DNA from: Candidatus Curtissbacteria bacterium
Lineage (GTDB): Bacteria > Patescibacteria > Microgenomatia > Curtissbacterales > GWA2-41-24
Assembly: GCA_030647775.1 (NCBI GenBank)
Contig: JAUSJC010000006.1
Location: 1 to 14,459 of the forward strand
Direction of reading: 5' to 3'
Length of the DNA stretch: 14,459 bases
A program made the position numbers and the translations under genes. The stretch's first letter is position 1; every line of letters starts with the position of its first letter. This document shows, in pieces, positions 1 through 5,470 of the stretch. Below the pieces are notes generated by a model that made no database searches, was not told the origin of the DNA, and saw nothing but the letters and a program-made list of their open reading frames with translations.

Positions 1-460
1 TGTGGAGGCCCGAACCAGTGTCAGCTGCAAGTGGCTTGGATGAGTTGTGGCTAGGGGTGATATGCCAATCGAACACGGAGATAGCTGGTTCTCCCCGAAA
101 TATATCTAGGTATAGCCTGTGTTTTTAATCTACAGGGGTAGAGCTCTGAATGGATCGTTGCGGATTTATCCGTAGCATTCAATCAAACTCCAAATACTGT
201 TTTGTATAAACACAGAGTCAGTCCGTGAGGGCTAAGCCTTACTGGGCTAAAGGGAAACATCCCAGATCCAAAGCTAAGGTCCCTAAGTGTATCTTAAGTG
301 TCAAAGGTAGTGTGCACGTTTAGACAGCAAGGAGGTTGGCTCAGAGGCAGCCATCCTTTAAAGAAAGCGTAATAGCTCACTTGTCGAAGTCCTGCATTGC
401 AGGACGGGCGTGTGTGCGCCGACAATGTACCGGGGCTAAAGATATCACCGAAGCTTGGAA

Positions 461-620
461 TTTGTCCGTAGGACAAATAAATTTCAAATCACAAGCACCA
501 AATATCAAACAAATTCTAATTCTCAAAATTCTAAATTCAAAAGTTTAGAACATTCGAGTTTTGGTATTATTTGTAATTTGGAGTTTGGAAATTGGAGTTT
601 ACTTGCCCTGCGGGCAAGTG
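461..620 (+). repeat. Palindromic heptad array inserted in 23S helix 45 (IVS-like)
   Basis: The insertion sits between CACCGAAGCT and GTAGGGGAGCGTTC, which are adjacent to helix 45 in E. coli. It has three modules: a short perfect hairpin TTTGTCC-gta-GGACAAA (461-477); a long AT-rich imperfect hairpin with core TTCTAAA (529-535) / TTTAGAA (544-550), whose right arm reads in about 7-nt steps (ATTTGTA, ATTTGGA, GTTTGGA, AATTGGA); and a GC-rich hairpin ACTTGCCC-tgc-GGGCAAGT (601-619). Helix 45 is a known site of intervening sequences in other bacteria, where RNase III excises the hairpin and leaves a fragmented 23S. Excision here is an inference. Confidence 0.85.
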
Positions 621-1150
621 GTAGGGGAGCGTTCGTATTGCAGTGAAGTTTGCGTGTAAACGCGAGTGGAGCGGTACGAAGTGAGAATGCCGGTATGAGT
701 AGCGAAACTCGTGTGAGAATCACGAGCGCCGTATGTCCAAGGTTTCCTACGCAACGTTCGTCGACGTAGGGTTAGTCGGTCCTAAGGCGAGGCCAGAAGG
801 CGTAGTCGATGGATAAGCAGTTAATATTCTGCTACTTTGGAAAAATCGTTAGGAGTGAAGGGAAGACGGAGGAGGAATGCTTCTGGGTCGAAATGATACG
901 GCCCCTAAAAAGTAAAGAAGTGAAAGATGGAAAACCCGCTTTCATGTTTATTTGAGCTTTGATGGCGAGTCGGCGCAAGCTGGCAAGAGAAAACATTTCA
1001 ACTTCCAAGAAATTCTCCCGTTACCAGATTTTTCTAAAACCGTACCACAAACCGACACAGGTGGACTGGTAGAGTATACCAAGGCGAGCGAGAAAACTAT
1101 CCTTAAGGAACTCGGCAATATAACTGGACGTACCTTTGGTAGATGTCCTC

Positions 1151-1313
1151 CCTGTCCGTGGGACAGGAAATTTCAAGCACCAAGTACCAAATATCAAACA
1201 ATTACGAAATTCAAAATGTTCTAAATTAAAAAGTTTAGAATTTAGGATTTTGAAAATTATAATTTGTTTGGATTTTGGAATTTGTAATTTGGAGTTTTCC
1301 GTCCTGCGGATGG
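1151..1313 (+). repeat. Second palindromic heptad array inserted in 23S helix 63
   Basis: This copy is homologous to the element at 461-620 and has the same modular order: short hairpin CCTGTCC-gtg-GGACAGG (1151-1167), a left arm in 7-nt steps (CAAGCAC, CAAGTAC, CAAATAT, CAAACAA), core TTCTAAA (1219-1225) / TTTAGAA (1234-1240), a right arm (GTTTGGA, TTTTGGA, ATTTGTA, ATTTGGA), and a closing hairpin CCGTCC-tgc-GGATGG (1299-1313). It lies where E. coli helix 63 would be, just before the segment leading to the AACTGTTTA motif. Helix 63 also carries a large expansion in eukaryotes (ES27), so it tolerates insertions. Confidence 0.85.
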
Positions 1314-1500
1314 GGCGCAGTTAAAGACGCTAAGCGACTGTTTAACAAAAACACAGGTCTCTGCTAAGAAGAAATTCGAAGTATAGGGGCTGACACCTGC
1401 CCAGTGCTCGTAAGTTAATCGTTTGAGGTGATGTCCGATGCAAATCGGACTGAGCTTTGGACGCAAGCTCGGGTGAACGGCAGCAGTAACTATAACTGTT

Positions 1501-1549
<49 letters not shown>

Positions 1550-1625
1550 TTGAACGACTTAGCGACTGTCTTGAGGATAGACTCGGCGAAATTGCAATGG
1601 CTGTGAAGATGCGGCCAACTTGCAC

Positions 1626-1656
<31 letters not shown>

Positions 1657-1812
1657 CAACTTGGCATTGTTTCAGTTTTTGAAACTGTAGAGAATAGGTG
1701 GGACCCGCCAACATTCTTTCGCAAGAAAGTTTGGGCGGGGACAGTGTAATACCACTCTTTTTGATGATTGAAACTTACCTTATGTCCTAACAAAAAACAG
1801 GATGAGGGACAA

Positions 1813-1848
<36 letters not shown>

Positions 1849-2009
1849 AAAAGAGTAACGGAGGCGTACAAAGGTCGACTCAAGTCCTACAGAAACGGAC
1901 TTTTAGAGTGCAAAAGCATAAGTCGGCTTGACTGTGAGTCGTACATGACGAGCAGGTGCGAAAGCAGGTTTTAGTGATCCTTACGTGGCTCATGGGAGCG
2001 CGTAAGCTT

Positions 2010-2042
<33 letters not shown>

Positions 2043-2452
2043 GATCTTCTCCAAGAGTCCATATCGACGAGAAGGTTTGGCACCTCGATGTCGGCTCAGG
2101 GTATCCTCCCGCTGAAGTAGGCGGGAAGGGTTGGGCTGTTCGCCCATTAAAACCTTACGCGAGCTGGGTTCAGAACGGCGTGAGCCAGTTCGGCCTCTAT
2201 CCGGTGCAAGCGATTTGATATTTGAGTGGGGTCACCTCTAGTACGAGAGGACCGAGGTGAGGTAGCCTCTAGTGTGCCAGTTGTTCCATCAGGAGCACTG
2301 CTGGGTAGCTACGCTATTGACTGAGAAGCGCTGAAAGCATCTAAGCGCCAAACAGGCCACAAGACTAAATATCTAAGATCCCAGGAAGACTACCTGGTTG
2401 ATAGGCGACAAGTGTAAAGCTAGTAATGGTTGTTCGCGCGTGAGCGCGAGGT

Positions 2453-2555
2453 TAATTGGGTCCATTGGGTAATTGGGTAATTGGGCGATTAGGCTGTTAG
2501 GATTATTCCTAATAACCTAAAAACCTAACGACCTAAGAACCTAAAGGTAGCCTAA
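2453..2555 (+). repeat. Octad palindromic array in 23S 3' region (near helix 98)
   Basis: Six left units of TTGGG or TTAGG, mostly separated by 3 nt, start at 2456, 2465, 2473, 2481, 2489 and 2497. They are followed by the loop ATTATT (2502-2507) and six right units of CCTAA at 2508, 2516, 2524, 2532, 2540 and 2551. The 5-nt cores pair as TTAGG/CCTAA or as TTGGG/CCTAA with G-U, while the 3-nt spacers mostly do not pair, so a rod of short stems and internal loops is expected. It interrupts the rRNA between GTGTAAAGC and the terminal GTACTAAT segment. Confidence 0.85.
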
Positions 2556-2594
2556 TTTTCAGCTTAGTCGTACTAATTGATCGTAACCCAAAAC

Positions 2595-2674
2595 TTAGGC
2601 GGTTAGGTAATTGGGCGATTGGGTTATTAGGATTTTTCCTAATAGCCTAAGAACCTAAAATCCTAATGGCCTAA
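2595..2674 (+). repeat. Octad palindromic array, 5+5 units, just after 23S
   Basis: A strikingly regular copy. TTAGG/TTGGG cores start at 2595, 2603, 2611, 2619 and 2627, then the loop ATTTTT (2632-2637), then CCTAA at 2638, 2646, 2654, 2662 and 2670. Every core is exactly 8 nt from the next. The 3-nt spacers (CGG, TAA, CGA, TTA | TAG, GAA, AAT, TGG) are largely non-complementary across the stem. It lies in the 23S-5S spacer, about 5 nt past the likely 23S 3' end, so it could act in processing or be a neutral element. Confidence 0.9.
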
Positions 2675-3016
2675 ACATTTCCACTCGGTTTTAAGAACAC
2701 TACGAATTAATCCTAATACTTTTTGCTGATTTAAAATATTCGGATAAATTTGGATATTGAGATAGACTTTAAAATCTAATTCTCTCATCCGAATTATTAC
2801 GAATTATTTTGGTGTGGTAGCGTATTCGGGGAAATTTGTATCCTAATTTGTCAGGATTATGTCAAGCAGGGCAGTATCGGCCGGTTTACGATTTAGTTGT
2901 TGACAGACTTCATTATTTAAGTTTTTAATAAGAGAGCTTATTTTCTTACAGGCTCGAAAATGAAGTTGTAACACTTTCACACTTTAGGGCGGTGTGATTT
3001 TTAAAAGGGCTTTTAC
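2675..3016. other. 23S-5S spacer without a gene; degenerate inverted repeats and a weak promoter
   Basis: No ORF is supported here. The first part holds a degenerate palindromic region with ATTCGGAT near 2738 and CATCCGAATTATTACGAAT near 2786, plus ACGAATTAATCC near 2702. Similar CCGAATT units recur in the rho leader (12610-12745). A -35-like TTGACA at 2900-2905 has only a weak -10 (TTTAAT, 2924-2929, 18-nt spacing) and could supply an extra transcript through the spacer. Confidence 0.5.
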
Positions 3017-3045
3017 TTGACAGAAAAGAAATGTAGGAGTAAAAT
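3017..3045 (+). promoter_or_regulatory. Promoter for the 133-aa spacer gene (or SD of a leader ORF)
   Basis: TTGACA (3017-3022), 17-nt spacer and TAAAAT (3040-3045) form a near-consensus sigma-70 promoter. The spacer ends in AGGAG (3035-3039), directly against the -10, and ATG overlaps the -10 at 3044-3046. The same bases can therefore be read as a Shine-Dalgarno plus start codon if transcription comes from upstream. The same composite occurs at 11484-11515. Confidence 0.7.
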
Positions 3046-3124
3046 GCGACCCATAGTGAGTTTACGAGCTACAAGCTCACTTATAGTATATACCCAACTG
3101 CCAAGCGCTAGGGGTATTTTTTAA
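3044..3124 (+). CDS. Possible 26-codon leader ORF upstream of the 133-aa gene
   Basis: ATG at 3044 is preceded by AGGAG (3035-3039) with 4-nt spacing. The frame stays open for 26 codons and stops with TAA at 3122-3124. The stop overlaps the AAAGGAG ribosome-binding site (3123-3129) of the next gene, an arrangement typical of translational coupling or leader-peptide control. The peptide begins MRPIVSLRAT and ends LPSARGIF. Hairpins at 3055-3081 and 3090-3117 lie within it. It needs a transcript starting upstream of 3035, because the promoter at 3017-3045 would start downstream of this ATG. It may be chance. Confidence 0.3.
   Translation: MRPIVSLRATSSLIVYTQLPSARGIF
3090..3122 (+). terminator. 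Attenuator-like hairpin in the leader of the 133-aa gene
   Basis: ATACCC (3090-3095) pairs with GGGTAT (3112-3117) across a 16-nt loop and runs into a T tract (3117-3122). It lies between the promoter and the ribosome-binding site at 3123-3129, so it would act as an attenuator rather than an end-of-operon terminator. Just upstream, AGTGAG/CTCACT (3055-3060/3076-3081) and GAGCT/AGCTC (3066-3070/3074-3078) are mutually exclusive pairings. The 6-bp stem is short, so confidence is moderate. Confidence 0.4.
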
Positions 3125-3133
3125 AGGAGAAAA

Positions 3134-3535
3134 ATGGTAGAGCAAATAGCAACTCATCCGAGACCAAGTGAACCTCTCTATAGCCAATTACCAGAAGGGC
3201 TTCGGGTACCTCTAAAAGTGGGGGAACATATTAGAATTGAGGCTGAATTCAGGGGTGTGGAATGGGAAATTTCTGAAGATAAGGGTGATATGTGGTTAAG
3301 CTACCAGCCGCGGCCGATGATGAGAAAAATAAGGGAACAATCTGGGGTTCGTGAGGCGCGAAGTATATTAAAAGCAGTTCGAAACCAAATAAATAGTGGC
3401 ATTCTAAACGGTGACACCAAGGCGGGGTTTGCGTTGATCAGAGATTTGATGGCGGATTTGGGTCGGCCTATTGTCGAAAAAGATCGAATCGTTCTACCGC
3501 AGCTTCCGCTTCGTCCTCATTCGGTTTTCAAGTGA
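3134..3535 (+). CDS. Hypothetical 133-aa protein encoded between 23S and 5S rRNA
   Basis: I do not recognise this protein. The start is firm: AAAGGAG (3123-3129) precedes ATG at 3134 with good spacing, and a near-consensus promoter lies at 3017-3045. The product is soluble-looking, with no signal peptide or membrane segment. Residues about 25-60 look beta-rich (VPLKVGEHIRIEAEFRGVEWEI), residues about 70-112 look helical and basic (MRKIREQSGVREARSILKAV), and the tail is proline-rich. Its position is unusual, because bacterial 23S and 5S genes are normally a few hundred bases apart or less with no protein gene between them. Its own promoter and a possible attenuator suggest expression separate from rRNA. 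The downstream TTGTTTCTAGTT (3546-3557) matches the right arm of the repeat beside the GIY-YIG gene, so it may have arrived with a mobile cassette. That link is speculative. Confidence 0.75.
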   Translation: MVEQIATHPRPSEPLYSQLPEGLRVPLKVGEHIRIEAEFRGVEWEISEDKGDMWLSYQPRPMMRKIREQSGVREARSILKAVRNQINSGILNGDTKAGFALIRDLMADLGRPIVEKDRIVLPQLPLRPHSVFK

Positions 3536-3589
3536 GTTTAAACTTTGTTTCTAGTTGAAATTTTTGGGGTAATCAGGTAAAATTTCCCA

Positions 3590-3705
3590 ACTGGTGTCTT
3601 GAGCGAGCTGGTCCCACTCCTTCCCATTCCGAACAGGATAGTGAAACGGTTTAGCGGTGACAATAGTTTCTGGGCAACTGGGTGCGAAGATAGCTCGATG
3701 CCAGT
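3590..3705 (+). rRNA. rrf: 5S ribosomal RNA
   Basis: About 116 nt. The ends pair as CTGGTGTC (3591-3598) with GATGCCAG (3697-3704), forming helix I with two G-U pairs. Internal 5S landmarks are visible: GGTCCCACTCCTTCCCATTCCGAAC (loop B/C region, 3610-3634, broken here only for display), GGATAGTGAAACGGTTTAGC and TGGGCAACTGGGTGCGAAGATAG, given as separate conserved blocks. A Rho-independent terminator follows at once. It is separated from 23S by about 1 kb containing a protein gene. Confidence 0.95.
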
Positions 3706-3712
3706 ATTTTTC

Positions 3713-3741
3713 AAAAAACCCTGTTAAAAGCAGGGTTTTTT
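3713..3741 (+). terminator. Rho-independent terminator of the rRNA unit
   Basis: AAAAAACCCTG (3713-3723) pairs with CAGGGTTTTTT (3731-3741) around the loop TTAAAAG. This is a strong bidirectional-type terminator placed 8 nt after 5S rRNA. Confidence 0.9.
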
Positions 3742-3808
3742 GTTGCTGAAAAATCCTGTCATCGTGCTGTGCTCCTCGTCCTTCACTTCGTTCAGGACTG
3801 CGGGGCTA

Positions 3809-3857
3809 AGCTCGATGCCAGTATCAATTTAGCTCACCCTAAAGGTTGGGCTTTTTT
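3809..3857 (+). terminator. Duplicated 5S tail followed by a second terminator
   Basis: AGCTCGATGCCAGTAT at 3809-3824 exactly repeats the 5S 3' end at 3692-3707 (16 nt). It is followed by a terminator hairpin AGCTCACC/GGTTGGGCT (3831-3851) and six more T residues (3852-3857). Only the tail of 5S is copied. Between the two copies lies a small REP-like hairpin (GTCCT/AGGAC, 3778-3798). It looks like a relic of a duplicated or recombined 5S end that brought a spare terminator. Confidence 0.7.
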
Positions 3858-3954
3858 GATGGCGCGGTTATAATATTTTCCGATACTGGATCGGAAATAC
3901 CGGATCGGAAATGGGTCATTATAATCTGTCACTGCCAGTACAACAGTGCAGAAG
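3858..3954. promoter_or_regulatory. Tandem 14-nt repeat with two TATAAT boxes
   Basis: GGATCGGAAAT occurs at 3888-3898 and again at 3902-3912, giving a 14-nt period. It is flanked by TATAAT at 3869-3874 and at 3920-3925. No good -35 is visible at 16-18 nt from either box, so this may be an activator-dependent promoter or coincidence. It precedes the short ORF at 3955. Confidence 0.3.
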
Positions 3955-4065
3955 ATGAGATATGGAGAGTCTATACGTACCGCTGAAGAAGAGATTCAAA
4001 AGGAAACAGAAGAAGCACAAACAAGGTATCTTCCCAAAGCACTAGATCTTGTACGTGGCAAGTAA
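3955..4065 (+). CDS. Possible 36-aa small protein or gene remnant
   Basis: ATG at 3955 opens a 36-codon frame ending in TAA at 4063-4065. The peptide is charged and helix-prone (TAEEEIQKETEEAQ in the middle, LPKALDLVRGK at the end) with no hydrophobic segment. The TATAAT at 3920-3925 lies at a suitable distance for a short leader, but there is no clear ribosome-binding site (only CAGAAG). A weak hairpin, ATCAC/GTGAT, before the T run at 4090-4097 could end the transcript. I do not recognise it; it could be a small protein, the relic of a longer gene, or chance. Confidence 0.3.
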   Translation: MRYGESIRTAEEEIQKETEEAQTRYLPKALDLVRGK

Positions 4066-4140
4066 TTTATCACTTTAGAACTTGTGATGTGTTTTTTTAG
4101 GCTTTTTTTATCCCAAAAAAACTGTTATACTTCCCATATT

Positions 4141-4258
4141 CAATGACCAATTACCAAATTCCAATAACCAAAATTTGGAGTTTGGGATTTGCCTGCCCGA
4201 CTTGCCTTCGGCAATTCGAAGGCGGGCGGGGAGTTTGAAAATTTTCCGCATTAGCGGA
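4141..4258. repeat. Heptad palindrome plus REP-like hairpin upstream of the S1 gene
   Basis: The left arm reads CCAATTA, CCAAATT, CCAATAA, CCAAAA (4146-4173 region) and the right arm TTTGG, AGTTTGG, GATTTGC, again in 7-nt steps as in the 23S insertions. It abuts a GC-rich REP-like palindrome (about 4186-4230, CTTCGGCAATTCGAAGG core inside GCCTGCCCG / CGGGCGGGG) and a short hairpin TCCGC-atta-GCGGA (4245-4258). The last hairpin lies directly before the ribosome-binding site of the S1 gene and could affect its translation. Confidence 0.65.
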
Positions 4259-4276
4259 TTAAGGAAGTGAGCATGG

Positions 4277-5401
4277 TTGAAATCAAAAAACAAAAAATCC
4301 TCTAATTCTTTTTCCGACCAGTCGGGCAAAAGCCCAATGGCTGCGCTTTTGGCGCAAACAGGCTTTAAAATTCCATCCATAAGACGCGGGCAGGAAGTAA
4401 GCGGCAAGATTATTGCGGCCAACAGGAATGAAATCCTTATCGATATCGGTGCCAAATCCGAAGGTATTATCTTTGGACGGGAAATCGCGGCGGCGGGGGA
4501 TTTAGTTTCCAAGCTGGCGCCCGGGGATACGATTGAGGCAACTGTTGTCCAGCCGGAAAACGATGCGGGGCAGGTTGTTTTATCGTTGCGGAAACTTTCC
4601 GGTGTGAAGAGATGGACGGAACTTGTCGAAATGCGTGAGACAGGCGGCGAGTGTGAAGTTCTGGCGCTGGAGGCCAACCGCGGCGGAGTCATTTGTGAAT
4701 ATTTTGGCCTGCGCGGATTTTTGCCGGCGTCCCAACTGGCTCAAGCACCGTCAAAACTCGGCGATTTAATCGGGAAAAGGCTGAACGTAACTCCAATCGA
4801 AGTAGACCAGGCAACAAACAGGCTAATATTTTCCCAGAAACGACCGGACAAAAAAGATTTAGAAAAGATTACCCACGCCCTTTCCAAGGTTAAAATCGGC
4901 GACAAATTTATGGGTACGGTGACGGCTATTTTGCCTTTTGGGATTTTCGTGGAGATTAATGTTAGCGGGGAAAAAGAAGAAGCGGAGAAAATTGAAGGCC
5001 TGGTTCATATTTCGGAAATTTCCTGGGAGAAAACAGATGAGCCCTTGAAGCAATTTTCCGTAGGACAGGAAGTGGAAGTTATTGTGATTGCCAAAGATTT
5101 GGAGACCGGGCGGCTGAATTTATCGATTAAACAACTGACAGAAGACCCGTTTGCCGAAGCGGCAGCTAAATATAGCAAAGAGCAAAAAGTAAAAGGCACA
5201 GTTTCCAAAGTCACTCCTTTTGGGGTTTTTGTAACCCTTGAGGAAGGTGTCGAGGGACTAATCCATATTTCGAAAATTCCGCCGAATGCTAGCTACAGTG
5301 CAGGCCAGGATATTGCGTGCGAGATTGAATCTGTCGATGCCGGCTCGCGCAGGATTTCCCTTTCGCCGATAGCAACCGAAAAGCCGATACTATATAGGTA
5401 A
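4277..5401 (+). CDS. rpsA: 30S ribosomal protein S1-like, four S1 domains
   Basis: RNA-binding protein that helps mRNA reach the 30S subunit, in the cytoplasm. Its 374 residues hold four S1 (OB-fold) repeats at about 36-106, 122-187, 206-286 and 302-364. The third and fourth are the most typical (GTVTAILPFGIFVEI...GLVHISEIS and GTVSKVTPFGVFVTL...EGLIHISKI). The second is divergent, as is common for the second domain of short S1 forms. E. coli S1 has six domains, but four is common elsewhere. The first 35 residues are basic and disordered. The start is TTG at 4277, with AGGAAG (4262-4267) upstream. An ATG at 4273 is in another frame and stops after 11 codons, so it is not the start. The next gene, radA, follows after a 69-nt gap filled by an octad palindrome. 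Another S1-repeat protein remains possible, but domain order and number favour S1. Confidence 0.88.
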   Translation: MKSKNKKSSNSFSDQSGKSPMAALLAQTGFKIPSIRRGQEVSGKIIAANRNEILIDIGAKSEGIIFGREIAAAGDLVSKLAPGDTIEATVVQPENDAGQVVLSLRKLSGVKRWTELVEMRETGGECEVLALEANRGGVICEYFGLRGFLPASQLAQAPSKLGDLIGKRLNVTPIEVDQATNRLIFSQKRPDKKDLEKITHALSKVKIGDKFMGTVTAILPFGIFVEINVSGEKEEAEKIEGLVHISEISWEKTDEPLKQFSVGQEVEVIVIAKDLETGRLNLSIKQLTEDPFAEAAAKYSKEQKVKGTVSKVTPFGVFVTLEEGVEGLIHISKIPPNASYSAGQDIACEIESVDAGSRRISLSPIATEKPILYR

Positions 5402-5470
5402 TTAGGCTGTTAGGCTACTAGGCTGTTAGGATTTTACCTAAGAACCGAATAGCCTAAAAACCCAATAGCC
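5402..5470 (+). repeat. Octad palindromic array between rpsA and radA
   Basis: TTAGG/CTAGG cores at 5402, 5410, 5418 and 5426, then the loop ATTTTA (5431-5436), then CCTAA, CCGAA, CCTAA and CCCAA at 5437, 5445, 5453 and 5461, all exactly 8 nt apart. It starts directly after the rpsA stop codon and ends 5 nt before the radA start codon, so it makes up essentially the whole gap. It is the same family as 2453-2555 and 2595-2674. It leaves no room for a Shine-Dalgarno site for radA. Confidence 0.88.

Noticed and set aside
461..1313. Group I or group II self-splicing introns or homing endonucleases in the 23S
   Set aside because: The insertions are only about 160 nt, lack intron core motifs and any endonuclease ORF, and look like hairpin IVS elements.
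2453..2674. CRISPR array or telomere-like TTAGG repeat
   Set aside because: Units are 8 nt with 3-nt spacers and are arranged as inverted arms. CRISPR repeats and spacers are far longer, and telomeric repeats are not palindromic arrays.
4273..4308. ATG start at 4273 for the S1 gene
   Set aside because: This frame stops after 11 codons. The long frame begins with TTG at 4277.
4108..4692. 194-codon minus-strand ORF over the start of the S1 gene
   Set aside because: It overlaps repeats and the S1 coding frame, and its product has no family features.
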